A stretch of DNA of 64,000 nt from Stropharia rugosoannulata (taxonomy: Eukaryota > Basidiomycota > Agaricomycetes > Agaricales > Strophariaceae): assembly GCA_028532985.1 (NCBI GenBank), contig JANCIK010000003.1:3110001-3174000 (forward strand), written 5' to 3'. Below are positions 10,352 to 22,577 of the stretch, piece after piece. Both the position numbers and the translations under genes were made by a program. Each line of letters opens with the position of its first letter. The first letter of the stretch is position 1. The notes below the pieces were generated by a model that saw only the letters and a program-made list of their open reading frames with translations, was not told the origin of the DNA and did not search any database.

Positions 10352-11794
10352 TCACCCTCGCCTTTGCCAAAAATACCCAATTGTTCTTCTCAATGCCCAC
10401 TTCAGCGCCGACATGAATCCTTGTACACCGCCTTCTTCGTCCACGTTGGTCTCATCGACATGTGTGCCATACATCGGTAATATCTCAGAGCGGAACCTAG
10501 AGGAATCCATAGAATATGCGTGGATGAGCGGAGACCGAGACACAGGTGTTCCAGTGGGCGGAATAATCCCAGAACGTAAGTCTTGAATATTGGGTGTCCG
10601 TATACACCCAGTCACCTCATCTGGTGTACTAAATAGTTCTGGGACAAGCTCATCATCGTCGAAAGCCTCCGAATCCAGATCATATATGCCTTTTTCCAGT
10701 TGGTCAAATATATCGACATTGCGCACGAAATCGGTAGCCAACACTGTTGGGAGCCAACGGGAAGGCTTTACCATGTCGACGACCAAAGGCGCAGATGAAG
10801 GAGGTTCATGGAAAGGTACTGTCGATGAAACGTTTAGCATAGGATGGGCGTCCTTTGCATTTTGATTAACCGCCTCCCGAACCGGAGTTTCGCCTGGGAG
10901 CAACGCAGAATACTCGTTCCCTAAAGCCGAGGAAAAATTCGATGAAAAGCTGATGCTGTTACCAAGATGACTGGAGCTCTCGACATAGTAAGGTGTAACT
11001 AGTGATTTCTGAGCAGAAGCCTGATTATATGCTGAGGGAGTCACGGCTGGTGAGTATATCCTAGAGTACTCCGTGTTATATAGGTCGATTTGCCGTTGGC
11101 GCACAGTATGCACAGGACTCCTGGCTCCGACACGTAAATGGCCGGACTGAATCGGACGCACAGACTCGTGGTCATCTTGAATCAGAAGTGCGCCAGGAGA
11201 AGTAAAGCCATGCGCCGCAACCAAAGGAAAGTTACATCTATAATCAGCACCAGATTCAGCTGCGCGACGCTTTCCTAGAGCCCTAGCAGATTTATACATA
11301 TCAAAAGGTCTAGATGTGCCATCCAGACAAGAGACCAACGCAGGCGATTGTATTAAGCCCTGTTTAGGTGACTGAGGATAACCACATAGACTGGAATTGA
11401 GTGCGTGTTCTTTGAAAATAGGCGTAGACCCTACAGCAGTCTGTTCAGAGACAACATTAGAAGCTGGTAAGTGAGTGGATGAAATGCTAGAGGATGACGC
11501 GGAAGAATGCAGGAGACCCTTCATTATCGCCTTTGTGTTCCTTCTGGCCAGAGCCCGCTCTTCTTTCTTTTCACGCCTACGCTTTGACTCTTCAATAGCA
11601 GCGGGATCCGTTGGCTTGACACGTCTTTTCTTCCGTATAGGAACATGGAGAAGGCGGATTAAATTCGTTCGTAACTCGCCCTGAGGAATGACTTCGACCC
11701 CGCTCGCAGCATCTGCCAAACGCTTTGCCTCGTTTTCTGCCTTCTCCAACTCGCGCTTGCTAGGTGGCGGCAACTTTGGTCCAACTTTGACCAT
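10352..11794 (-). CDS. Uncharacterised 480-residue protein with basic N-terminus
   Basis: A single open frame without an obvious intron. It opens MVKVGPKLPPPSKRELEKAE, followed by a charged segment and a strongly basic stretch (RKKRRVKPTDPAAIEESKRR, then EKKEERALARRNTKA) that looks like a nuclear signal and coiled coil. The middle is Ser/Pro-rich and poorly structured; an acidic patch (YDLDSEAFDDDELVPELFST) lies near residue 380. The C-terminal part, GVQGFMSALKWALRRTIGYF, is amphipathic. I do not recognise a family. The basic-disordered-acidic layout would suit a nuclear regulatory protein, but nothing proves that. Another in-frame start could lie upstream across an intron, because an ATG at about 11829 precedes a CTGGAG-ATGG junction. 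Confidence 0.65.
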   Translation of the reverse strand: MVKVGPKLPPPSKRELEKAENEAKRLADAASGVEVIPQGELRTNLIRLLHVPIRKKRRVKPTDPAAIEESKRRREKKEERALARRNTKAIMKGLLHSSASSSSISSTHLPASNVVSEQTAVGSTPIFKEHALNSSLCGYPQSPKQGLIQSPALVSCLDGTSRPFDMYKSARALGKRRAAESGADYRCNFPLVAAHGFTSPGALLIQDDHESVRPIQSGHLRVGARSPVHTVRQRQIDLYNTEYSRIYSPAVTPSAYNQASAQKSLVTPYYVESSSHLGNSISFSSNFSSALGNEYSALLPGETPVREAVNQNAKDAHPMLNVSSTVPFHEPPSSAPLVVDMVKPSRWLPTVLATDFVRNVDIFDQLEKGIYDLDSEAFDDDELVPELFSTPDEVTGCIRTPNIQDLRSGIIPPTGTPVSRSPLIHAYSMDSSRFRSEILPMYGTHVDETNVDEEGGVQGFMSALKWALRRTIGYFWQRRG

Positions 11795-12079
11795 CTCCAG
11801 AAATGATGGATTCAGTTCACGAGGTCATGGTACGGAACAAAGTTGTGTACGAAATTCGAATTTCAAGTAGGTTGATAGTGTCTGAGAATGGAGATTGCCG
11901 AAATCAACGTAGGCCTTCATGCACTTCAGACAAAACAAAACGGAAGGTTAATGACTCGATAATTATAATTCGTTCATGACATGTTCAAGTTTCCCTTTTC
12001 TCAGGAAAAATAATTGAAGTGGAAGAAGAGATGTTTACAATAGGGTCAGTTACAAGATAATTCATTTCAAAGCTGATTC

Positions 12080-13963
12080 TTAGGAGTCATGAGGCCAAAG
12101 TTGTTTAGCTGCTTCCACGAGAAGAGCTAATTTCTTCCTTTGATCCTGTGAAGACGATTAATATGGACGAGTTCTTCTTGATGAAAAAGTGGGTTATACC
12201 TCTTCAGTCAGGGGGTTTCCCTCCCACACCGAGGCGAAGCCACACTGCGTGCTGATTGCTAGTCTATAATGCATTGTTACCAGGTGAATCAGGTAATTCT
12301 CGACTCCTCAACAATGCCGCTCACTGATTCAAGGCAACTTCCCTCGACCGCGGAGGATTTCCCTGACATAAAATTTCTACCGCCTCGTTGACGCGTGCCT
12401 TCAGTTCTTCAACGGTTTCGAGCTACCAAACGTTTATATAAATCCAATATGATCGCCAAAAAAGTATACCTTTGGATTTTTTGTTGTAACCAATCCCAGG
12501 ACAACTACCTTCCCCAGAGGTACGTGCTTTAGGGGTTCGAAATTTCCTGCGCGCTCCGTATCATATTCAAGCTTGAAGAGTATTCATTAAAGCAATGTTC
12601 CATCAGATAAAGTACTGCAAGCTTACATAGAAAACGTCAACGTCGAGTGTATTGAAGACTTTGATTGCTATTCGATCGTATGGCCCCTCTGTAAAGTGAA
12701 GACCACCCTACACATGGCCGCTTGAGTCTTATAAGCGGCTCATAGAAGCAAATATACGAACCGTGAAGTTTCCGCGGCACATATGCACGCTCATAATCAT
12801 ATCATTGGGTCTTCCTTCAGTAATGATGTTAATAGCACGGATATAAGTATCGAGGAGAGCCTCATGATCAACTCCCGCCTTTTCCATGCCTGCAATCATG
12901 TTCTCGTTGCAGAAGTAACAAAACGTTGGATCGTCAATCTGAATATGTCCTTCAAAACCGCAAGCAAGTAAGTTGATTTACACTTCTGCCGATTGCCGCG
13001 GTCTCGACTTACTGCACCCCAGATCATAAAGCTCTCTGAGTTCTTCTCGATAAGCTATAGCCAGATCATCAAAATATTCGTCTGAAGAGCGCCACATTAT
13101 GGTAACAATCATTTAGATGGATTTGGTATTGCTTACTATCGTTCTTATACACAGACAGATCATATGTTAAATCTGAACCATGCCGCTGATGAAACCAAGA
13201 GGGGGAACATATCGTAAGCTTGATATTCTTGACATCCTGCAAAAAATGATGGTGGTTAGTATTGTAGTCACATCGAGTCATGACAGCGGACAACGCCATA
13301 CTTCGGGGGGGACCAATGACTTGAAATATTTGAAATCATTAACATAGAAAGGCTGTGTTCGTTTGATTTTCCCCTATAAGATATGGTCAATTGTCGTTCC
13401 GTTTAGTAAGTCAGACCCTAATATGCGTACCGTGCAATATATGGTTTCAGCTTCTTCCAAACCAGCTGCATGCATCATGCCACAGTGGGGAATGTACTCC
13501 TACCAAATATTGAGCCAAGAACACTACATAGTTGAGTATACAGTACTTTGAATGTTGCAATAGGCCCTAGTCACGAGAGACAGGGATTAAATACACATAC
13601 AAATGAGCAGTTTGAATAAGACGTACGATTTGGTAAGTATGTCATTCCGTCAAGATTGTCAAATATCCCCTCAAAGAAAAACTCTCTGGTAATGCCGAAA
13701 GGGGAGAAATGTTAGTAGAAACATTGAGACTTTGCTTTAAATACCACTGACCGGCGCATTTCACCATCTGTAATAGTTTGTATACCTAAGTCTTGCTGGA
13801 GTTTCAGGGCATACATTATTGCTTCATTTTCTAAAGGCAATAAATCGTCCACTTGACATTCACCGGCGGCCAGCTCCCGCCTTTTGGCAAAAAGATAATC
13901 CGGCCGTAACAGAGAACCTACATGGGATGCGCGTGAAGGACGTTTCAACGGAGAGAAAGACAT
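12080..13963 (-). CDS. MetE-like cobalamin-independent methyltransferase (UROD/MetE-like)
   Basis: Relative of the C-terminal catalytic half of methionine synthase MetE, the YxjG/YxjH group; the true substrate in fungi is not established. The ATG at 13963 gives MSFSPLKRPSRASHVGSLLR then a PDYLF motif, with LKLQQDLGIQTITDGEMRRS; both are standard for this family. Later exons show GHIQIDDPTFCYFCNENMIA, then DMIMSVHMCRGNF (His and Cys of the zinc site), DVDVFYLEYDTERAGNFEPL, then GKVVVLGLVTTKNPK, VEELKARVNEAVEI, GFASVWEGNPLTEED and a final QRKKLALLVEAAKQLWPHDS with TAA at 12080-12082. There are about eight or nine short introns. It is shorter than full MetE (about 750 residues) because this family lacks the N-terminal half, not through truncation. 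Confidence 0.85.
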
Positions 13964-14839
13964 CAGAGACCGAGAAACCTGCGTATGGAACTGAACGTTT
14001 TGGATATCGCTCGCTCTTATATATGCAGAGGGAACAAGATTAAACGTAATAACTGTATATGTATTTATCAAAGGGGTTACAGCGTTTTGGTACCGTTAGG
14101 CATTTTCACGCCATCGGCAGTTAATACTGGCGGGTCCAGATGAGATTCAAAGCAGATATCTTGTTCGTTCCGAAGCCGAGATGGCTCCAAGAGAATGGAG
14201 CTACCACTTTGAGACTAAAACTTTGCAGTACGGTTAAGCATGGTTGGCGGAAGTGACATTTAAAGAGAAGCTGCGGACCAATCCCGACTATTAGAGCGGT
14301 CAGCGACGAAACGACGGGTGACTGTATCGAGGCCAGCATTCGAAGCCGTAAACAGGAAGACAGAAGAATAATCGTTCCAGCGAAGTACCCAAGTTAACAA
14401 GCTAGGGGGCTAATACGCATCGGAGCGTCACAAAGAAAGATTTTGAGCCTTCCATATAGCATTTGAGTATCGGCGTTCAGGAAACTGTGAGCAGAGATGC
14501 CGGCACCCATAGTCCGTGTTTCAGAAATCACGGATGGACAGCAAATCGTGAATACCGAGGGATTCAAATGGATACAACAGACTTCCTATATGGGATATTG
14601 GGTCGCCGCGATTGGAACGCGCGGAGGTGAAGGTAAGAAGAAGGGGTATGTTAGGGTTAGGTTCTCGGTGATCGCCGGATGGTCCTATGTAGTTGATTCC
14701 AGCCACCCAACTCGATTAGGCGGAGGATAGTCGAATTATTGGCAACGGCCTCCCCGACGACTTCAAGACTCCAAGGTGCGCGTTGCTCAACCGTCCGAGG
14801 ACGATTATTAACCGATTCACCTTGTACTTAGACTAAGAA
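13964..14839. other. Intergenic, about 880 bp, between MetE-like gene and eL13
   Basis: Divergent flanks of the methyltransferase and ribosomal protein genes. Several short open frames on both strands (for example 14121-14339 minus and 14497-14730 plus) show no domain or splicing pattern I can support. Confidence 0.4.
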
Positions 14840-15624
14840 ATGGGTTTCGCCCACAACAACGGTTAGTCTGTTCTGATTCGTAATTTTGTATAATTTCTTA
14901 AATGTAAACAGTCCTCCACGCGAACCACTTCAGGAAGGACTGGCAGCGTCGCGTCCGCACCTGGTTCGACCAGCCCGGACGCAAGCTCCGTAGAAGGACT
15001 GCCCGCAAGACTAAGGCTGCTACTCTTGGCGTCCGCCCTCTTACCCTCCTCCGCCCTGCCGTCCGTGCTCAGACTGTCCGCTACAACCGCAAAGTGCGCG
15101 AGGGTCGCGGGTTCACCCTTGCTGAACTCAAGGAAGCTGGAATTGGAAGGAAGGAAGCCCGTGGAGTTGGAATTGTCGTCGACCACAGGAGGAGAAATCT
15201 GAGCGAGGAGGGCAAGAAGGTCAATGTGGAGCGGTTGCAGGCCTACAAGGCTCGCTTGATTGTCTTCCCTCGCAAGGCTGGCAAGCCCAAGAAGGGTGAC
15301 TCCTCTGTACGTGTATTTCTTGTACACTATAATATACGTATATTGAGACAGGAACAGGCTGAGGACCTCAAGGCTACTACCACCCGCGCCCCCATTGCCC
15401 TGCCTGAGGCTTACCCTGCTGAGGCTCCCCGCAAAATCACCGCCGAAGAAAAGGAATTCAAGGCATTCAGGGCTCTGCGTGTGGCCCGCGCCAACCAGCG
15501 ACACGAAGGTGCCCGCAAGGCCCGCGCTGCCAAGGTCAGCATCGCCTAGCGTTTAATTTATTTTCACTTATAAAGTTGACCTCGTTTGCAGAAAGATGAG
15601 GAGGAAGCTGCCAAGAAGAAGTAA
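14840..15624 (+). CDS. RPL13: 60S ribosomal protein L13 (eL13)
   Basis: Structural protein of the large cytosolic ribosomal subunit. Four exons, 14840-14861, 14912-15306, 15352-15534 and 15592-15624, total 633 nt, 210 residues, the usual eL13 length. It begins MGFAHNNVLHANHFRKDWQR, then VRTWFDQPGRKLRRR, TLLRPAVRAQTVRYNRKVRE, GRGFTLAELKEAGI and GIVVDHRRRNLSEEG, and ends with a charged KDEEEAAKKK tail supplied by the tiny last exon. Intron 1 after seven codons is typical for fungal ribosomal protein genes. If intron 3 is not spliced, the frame stops after VSIA, losing the last ten residues. Codon use is strongly biased to C-ending codons, as expected for a highly expressed gene. Confidence 0.97.
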
Positions 15625-16598
15625 ATCTGTCTTTCTTGTACTCGCTTTTTCGTTTCCGTCTCTTGCTATACATCATCCCCCGGGCCTTGTCAAAATACTA
15701 GCGAGAAGCGCTCGTCCTTCCCTGTTGCGATATATGCTTTATGCAATCATGAATATGAGCACTATTCACTGCAAAATTAAATCGGAAAATGGGCACTCCG
15801 CTGTGACTTGTGCAGTCTTAACGATGACAAGTAGGAATGACGTATATTTGACTGCCTATGAAATGCGGATCTGCTTATCGACTTTCGGAAGTTGGCTCCT
15901 AGTTCCTAGTTGTCGTCCCGAGAAATATATTGTATCTGTGCAATCAAATGTATTCGCGTTGTTCGCGATTTACTTTCTTTGCACGATATACTTATCTCGG
16001 CGTGGCGTTCGATCGTTTTGAGTCTCTATAATTCTCAGTATTCATGCACCTCATGCACCAATCGTGTGCCTTCTAGAGAGATTGCAAGCGAACTGAGGCA
16101 CTGAATGCTTATACAGTGCTTGCCGATTGACTAGTATCATACAGTGATCCAAACGCAGTCAGAGGACAGTAAGAATGCAATAATAGTAAGCGAGTCCATA
16201 CATATGTCCTGCGCAATTTACTCAAATTCATCAGACAAGCATCTACTTTTTCTGCAAGAGCGCTAGAAAGCGTGGGGGTATTGGAACCATTATCATCTCG
16301 ATTGTTTTTCGCTGCGGCTCCGCAGATCTGCATTTGGTCTTCTGAATTTGAGTTAGCGCTCGCCACACTCGCTCATCTTGTTGCATGTCCACGGCATTGC
16401 CCCGAGCCCGCCACAGTCGACTAAGCATGTGTTAGTGTTGAGATACATCATCGAAAATGACAATCACGACGGTCATATGGCAAAAATGTTTGGGATGAGA
16501 CAGTCAGTTTAGGTAAAATGCTCTGTAAGGTAAGTTGAAGGAGTAGCGCTTCGAATCCTCTAATGATGTATATTCTGTGATGTTATTGTAGTTCCCCA
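15625..16598. other. Convergent intergenic region, about 970 bp
   Basis: Between the 3' ends of eL13 (plus) and the first desaturase (minus). A minus-strand patch at 16109-16428 contains two overlapping open frames (one reading ALAEKVDACLMNLSKLRRTY) that look mildly protein-like, but I cannot place a start or a family. Otherwise AT-rich with no gene seen. Confidence 0.35.
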
Positions 16599-18491
16599 TT
16601 AAATCTGGGTATGCGTCAAATTCGTAACGGATGGAATGCCAGGAACGCACGGCGCCTCCGCGCTAACATGTGCACAAGACTTCCCATTTCCGCTAGCAGC
16701 TGCCTCTACGACCTTTTTGACTACCGCATTGGCGGCTCCGTTTCGCTTGCTGACCGCCTCTTCGACCTCGACCCGCGTGACATGGCCCATGAGCTTCACT
16801 TGCTCTGCAACTGCCTTGAGTGTACCGATAACTTCCTTATTTCCGGCAACGAACCCGAACTCGGCGTAGGTGAGCCCTTGTTCGGCCGCGAAGGCTTTCA
16901 CAAGCTCGCTAGCTTTGCGGAGGTTGTGGCGGGGGAGCCGGGGAAAGAGATGATGAGTTACTTGGAGATGCAGACCACCATGGATGAACTCGATAGATGG
17001 ATCACAAATAACGTCCGACGTTGTGCGCATCTGCCGATGGGCAAACGACTCCGCTGGTCCAAGGTCTGCTGTCGACATGCTGAAATGGGAGAGTACAATC
17101 TGTAAGATGGTGATGTGGTTATTTGGGTGAGGTATAGACATTATAATATCCACACATACCTGGACATGCAGCGGACTAGTTACAGCATGGCTGACAAGCA
17201 AATATGCCAGCGCCCGCTGCCAGGTTCCACAGCCATAAAGTACCCTGCCGAACCATATCCAGAAGAATATGATACCAGTAATCTCAAGCCGCCATGCCCA
17301 GCGGCCTCCCCTCGCACGACGGGTATCAAAGAATTTTTGATATAAAAACACGTACGAGTTAACATACAAGTTAAAGCGTGCAAACGCCATCACGATGTAG
17401 AAAAGCTTGTGCTGGACAGAAAGCACGACGCGCGCAAATGCATCAAAAGGCATCGTTCGCTTGTAGTACGTGGACCAAAGTGATTGCAGAAAGACAGGAG
17501 AGATGGCGAAGAAGGGTATATGCTCAATGTCTGGGTCACTAAGTCGCGTCAGAAAGGATACTAGATAGAGCACATCTTAGCTTACTGAGATGGATGGTTC
17601 GTAACGAGATGGTGTACATTATGGTTCTGGGAAGCAGTAGGTAAGCGATGCAGCACAAAACATACGTTCGTAATTGCTCACCTGAACCCACCATCCAATG
17701 CTCAGCCCACCAATGAAATCGGCAATAATTGTCGCGATAATACGGTCTGCAGCCCAGTTATGCGTGACTCCCATATGGCCTAGATCGTGTGCACTGAAGA
17801 CGAGCTGGTGCCAGAACAGGCCCAGAAACACCGAGCTAGTAATGAACCATTCTCGGCGGTAAAAATACGCAGACAGTGCTACCAGCAGCGAATATCGAAC
17901 GATTTCGGGGCCATAACCTGTGATGTAGCGTGTCTTGTAGAGGCCTGCCTCTACGATGCGTTTATGCAGTTCCCGGTATGCTTCAGACTGCCGGGCTTGT
18001 GTTTGTAGGGAAATATTTGTTGGAGGAGCTTCCAGTGACGCGAGGGTTGGCCCGACTCCCTTCCCAGTTGGCGCGAAGTTCTCTTTAAGATGAATGGCAG
18101 TAGATGGTCCGTCCTCAGATTCTAGCGAGTTCTCTTGCAGAAACAGTTCGACGGCTTCCTTATGCCATTCCATTCCACCGTCCGTAGATCGTCTCCTCAC
18201 CCACCCTGTCGCTATTGGGGGAACGAATGGCTCCCAGTAGCCGTCAGTCAGCTCGACCTTTCCAATGGAGTACCGTGGAATGAGCGTCATGGTGTGGTCC
18301 TGATGGTTGGCCTCTATCTCGTCTGTCGCGTCTCGGCCCACGAAGTGGAGCAGCGCCAGGGTACCTCCAGGGTGGGCGTCAAGCCATGATTTCGGGATGT
18401 TCAACAACTGTCCATGGAAGACGATGAGCGTGTCGCCCTGCAAGATGCGCGCGGCTATCTGCTCGCGTGTCCAGAGGGTCGTCGGGCTCAT
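16599..18491 (-). CDS. Cytochrome b5-fused front-end desaturase, probable delta-8 sphingolipid desaturase, copy 1
   Basis: ER membrane desaturase; the closest role by family is delta-8 desaturation of long-chain bases for glucosylceramides, but delta-5/6-type fatty acid activity cannot be excluded. The start at 18491 gives MSPTTLWTREQIAARILQGD with the b5 haem motif HPGG (WLDAHPGGTLALLHFVG). Histidine box 1 is HDLGH (FSAHDLGHMGVTHNW), box 2 is HNVHH at about 17629-17590, box 3 is the QVTHH type (LHLQVTHHLFPRLPRHN), where Gln replaces the first His, as in front-end desaturases. Membrane segments surround FYRREWFITSSVFLGLF and WRLEITGIIFFWIWFGR. At least three introns; donor/acceptor reading around 17585-17535 gives NHPSHDPDIEHIPFF. 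The C-terminus has an extra Ala/Val/Ser-rich tail of about 50 residues absent from copy 2. The gene lies in tandem with copy 2, about 2 kb upstream on the same strand. Confidence 0.9.
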
Positions 18492-20468
18492 AAGATACGT
18501 GGATGGAAGCGGACTGAAGCTAAAACCGTACCACATGCCGCAGTCGCCCCTATGGTTTAGGCGTGTGAAATTTCAAATTACAAAATACGAAGTAATTACG
18601 TTTCGAGGGTTCTTGAAATCCCTCGAAGTCCATTAAATTTACCTTGATGGTTTCTGTGTATTAGGCGGTGGGTGACAGACATTATGTTAAATGACCTGAG
18701 CTTGCGCTCGGGGAGACCATAATTTTGGAGGCATGCCCGTTCAAAAAACAAAAACAAAAACAAAAAACAAAAAAAACAAACTCCGTGTTCAAAAAATAAT
18801 GACAGCAACAAGAGTTCAAGCTTCAGGACTACCATGTACTACCAATGTATTAATGAACTTTGAAGAGACTCAGACGTCAACCACACTATCAAACTAAAAA
18901 ATATATCAATACTTACTGCGTACTGGTATTTATCAAGAAAGTTATTCTGCGAATGGCAAACAATTAACAATGAAAGTTGATGATATGCGGATAGTAAATA
19001 AAGGATAAGAATAGCATATTATTCTTTGAAAACAGTTATAAAGAGATGGCCCGGGGCTTCCTAATCTGTAGCATTTTCGTTTTTCAACAATTCCAATATA
19101 TTCTGAAGCCTCTTTAACAATCACGCTTATGCGGTCTCTTATAGGGGACTAGGTTACCCATGTGTGCTATTTAGATTTTCGTGGACTTCGTGACAATGAG
19201 CAATTGTCGCATACACCGCCGAAAGGTTAACACGGTACTCAGTTACATTAAAGCCAGGGCTCAATAAGGTTGAAGTGAGCTTCAATGGAGTGCCAGTGGA
19301 GGAGTATCAGTACAATGGTTGGCGAGTGCGCATCCTAGCTCAATGCTTCGTTAAGCCATCAGTTGTGTGTAGCCGTCAGTATTAGCTCGCTCTTACCTAT
19401 CCTAAGATGAGACCCTCGCAATTTGCCAGTATGACCAGAAAGTGTGATAATACAGAGACGAGCCTAGACGAGCAGGCTTAGTAGTAGCACAATGGGATAG
19501 TGGGTGCGGGTGACTATACTACGTCGTCACGGGCTTTCCTGAACATGCGCGTTCTCCTGAAGTAACATTACACCACCGCTCAACGATTCGTCAAATCTTT
19601 AGCCAAACCTAGCCTTTGAGATAATGACATTAGGGAGTTCAATGACGTAGAGGCGTACCAATGTCTATAATGACTGGAATAGACGATCTTTAACTGAAGG
19701 TTGCAGTCAGAGTGACATTACTGAATGAAGGAGAGACCTACCAGCATGATGCAGCAGCTGTGGCCTAATAGAAGAGTATCGGACGTACAAGCTGCCGGTA
19801 ACCTCGTCCGCGGAGGAGAGGTACATCGGTGAGGAGAGTGTTGAGGGAAAGATGAGCTGGAAAGAAGGGGGAAGAAACTACACCCTCTTTGCACTTTCTC
19901 GTTCTTCTTATACTCTTCCACTGCTTGTCGCCATTTATCGATATCTCTGAGTCCGTGCACACATTCAGACTTTCAGAGGTGCGTGACGTCATGGTGACAT
20001 CCAAATAAGGTAGCCAATTTGCTGCTTTAGGACACTGCCGGCATTGACGTCCATCTTTGACCCTATTTTGCCCATTATGTGAGTACAGACTGATGATTGC
20101 TTGCAGAATAAGAAGTTGGATATGGGCATCGCTAGGGCATTGCTATACTGCGGTAGTATTAGTTGGTGCTAATACTATAGTGTTGAATTTAACTTGCTTA
20201 TGGTAGATAGTAATTCATGCCTATGCAGTAAGAATTACCTTATACTCTCACTTTTATACACCATTGTCGATCCCTAGCGACAGCTTTCAGGGGGGTGAGG
20301 AAAGGGAACGGAGGAGCGCTTAACGCATGAATATTTGAATATCCAATGAATATCTCAGTTTATTTCTAAAAAGGGCAACTCACTGATATTCAAGGTGCGT
20401 CAGCATAATGAAGACTCTCTCTATCCTAGACTAGCTACCTTTAAGGCTCTATAGCACACGTTTCTGTG
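18492..20468. other. Intergenic, about 2 kb, between the two desaturases
   Basis: AT-rich, no supported gene. An A-rich low-complexity run of CAAAAA units is at about 18738-18782. Short open frames at 19718-20004 (minus) are not convincing. The region is large for this genome and probably holds decayed sequence. Confidence 0.4.
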
Positions 20469-22297
20469 CTATCTATTTCGTTTGGCAAGGGCATCGTCCA
20501 CTTCGGCACGCGCAACACGGCCTACCAGTTTTACCTGTTCTGCAACCGCTCGAAGCGTGCCCACAACCTCCCTATTCCCTGCAACGAACCCAAACTCGTG
20601 GTACTCTAGCCCATGCTCTAATGCAAACTCCTTTACCAGTGCACTAGCTCGACGCAGGTTGTGTCGCGGCAGGCGGGGAAAAAGGTGGTGCGTCACCTGG
20701 AGGTGCAGTCCGCCGTGCAGGAACTCGATGGACGGGTCGCAGGTGACGTCGGACGTCGTGCGCAACTGCCGGTGCGCAAAACATTCAGCGGGCCCGAGGT
20801 CGTCGGTGGACATGCTGAAATGCGAGAGGACTAGCTGTATGTACGTTTTTTCCCTCCTGTTAGCAAGGCGGATTCGACGTGTCCGTAGTAGCACAAACAA
20901 ACCTGAACATGCAGCGGGCTCATTACAGCATGGCTGACGAGCAGGTATGCCAGAGCACGCTGCCAAGTCCCGCAAAAATATAACACTCTGCCGTACCAGC
21001 ACCAGTAAAATATGACGCCTGCAATCTCCAAGCGCCACGCCCAGCGCCCTCCCCTTGCACGGCGGGTGTCGAAATACTTCTGATATAAATAGATGTATGA
21101 GTTGACATAGAGATTTATGCGCCCGAATGCCAGGACGACGTAAAAGAGTTTGTGCTGCACAGAGAGTACAAGGCGCGAGAAGGCGTCGAGGGACATCGTT
21201 TTCTTGTAGTATGTTGACCAGAGTGATTCCAAGAACACCGGGGAAATGGCAAAGAAGGGTATGTGCTCTATATCGGGATCACTAAACCGTAAAAATCACA
21301 GAATCTATGAGAAGAGACCGCGTGAGAGCTTGTATGCGGACTCACTGAGATGGATGGTTCGTAACAACTGTGATACATGATCAGTTGTCAACGATCACAG
21401 GCGAAGCTAGACAAACATACGATGGTGCACACTGTGGTTCTAGAGAGCATGTCGTTAATATCAATATCAATTTACTAAAGCGACTCTACGCACTTGCACC
21501 CACCAACCAATACTAGCCCCTCCTATGAAGTCTGCAACAACTGTCCCAATAATCCGGTCAACCATCCAGTTGTGGGTCACACCCATATGTCCCAAATCAT
21601 GCGCGCAAAAAACCATCTGGTGCCAGAACAAGCCCAAGCACACCGCGCTGGTCATGAACCACCCCCGGCGGTAGAAGCACATAGCAAGCGCGGCGAGCAG
21701 CGCATATCGCAGGATATCGGGACCGTAGCCCGTGACATAGCGCGTTTCGTAGAGCCCCGCGTCAGCAATGCGCTTGTGCAGGGCGCGGTACGCGCGGGAC
21801 TGACGCGCTTGCTCGAGCAGTTTGATACTCGTGCGCGTTGGCTCGAGCGAGGCGCGCGTCGGTCCACCCATGGTGGCACTGCGCGCGGGGTTCTCCTGGA
21901 GCAGAATCCCAGTGATTGGTTTATTTTCATTATCCGCTCGCAACTCGACCGCCTCCTGGAACCACTCCATCCCGTGTCCGTCTTTAGCCCGCCTGCGCAC
22001 CCACCCCGCCGCTACAGGAGGAACAAACGGCGCCCAGCAGTCGTCGCTGTCCGCCAGCGTGACCCTGCCTACGGAGTACCGCTGAACGAGGGACATAGTG
22101 TTCTCTGAGTGGCTCGCCTCGATTTCGTCCGTCGCATCGCGGCCGACGAAGTGGAGCAGCGCAAGAGCACCGCCGGGGTGCGCGTCGAGCCATGACTGTG
22201 GGATGCTCAAGAGCTCGCCGTGAAAGATGATGAGCGTGTCACCTTGTAGGATGCGCGTGGCGATTTGCTCGCGTGTCCATAGGGCTAAAGGGCTCAT
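20469..22297 (-). CDS. Cytochrome b5-fused front-end desaturase, tandem copy 2
   Basis: Paralogue of copy 1 with the same architecture. The ATG at 22297 gives MSPLALWTREQIATRILQGD; the b5 motif is WLDAHPGGALALLHFVG; box 1 is HDLGH (FCAHDLGHMGVTHNW); box 3 is QVTHH (LHLQVTHHLFPRLPRHN). Between them lie DPDIEHIPFFAISP-like sequence near 21270 and LESLWSTYYKKTMSLDAFSR. It ends DDALAKRNR, TAG at 20469-20471, so it lacks the tail of copy 1. The linker between the b5 and desaturase domains differs most from copy 1, while the catalytic parts are nearly identical. This copy is richer in G and C at third codon positions than copy 1. Both copies look intact, so they may differ in expression or chain-length preference (inference). 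Copy 2 stops about 280 bp short of inverted element A. Confidence 0.9.
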
Positions 22298-22577
22298 TGA
22301 GCGCGCATATACAATGACTACGCACGCTGCTGTTGGGGGGAAAATAAATTAACCACAGAGAAGAAATACTCACTGGTTTTATATAACTGTGCGTTTCTTC
22401 AGGGACGCATGCCGCTGAGAATTTGTAATGGGAAGGTGTCATGTACATAGTGAGCATTGTAGGTACTGAGCAAATGCAAGTGTAAGGTACTTATTGAATG
22501 TAAGTGTATATGTTGATGGCTGCGGACGTCAACGTTGATCAACCTCTGCTGTAACCGAGAGACAGCCAGTCAATTAG

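Noticed and set aside
14863..15504. 213-codon minus-strand frame
   Set aside because: Antisense shadow of the eL13 gene.
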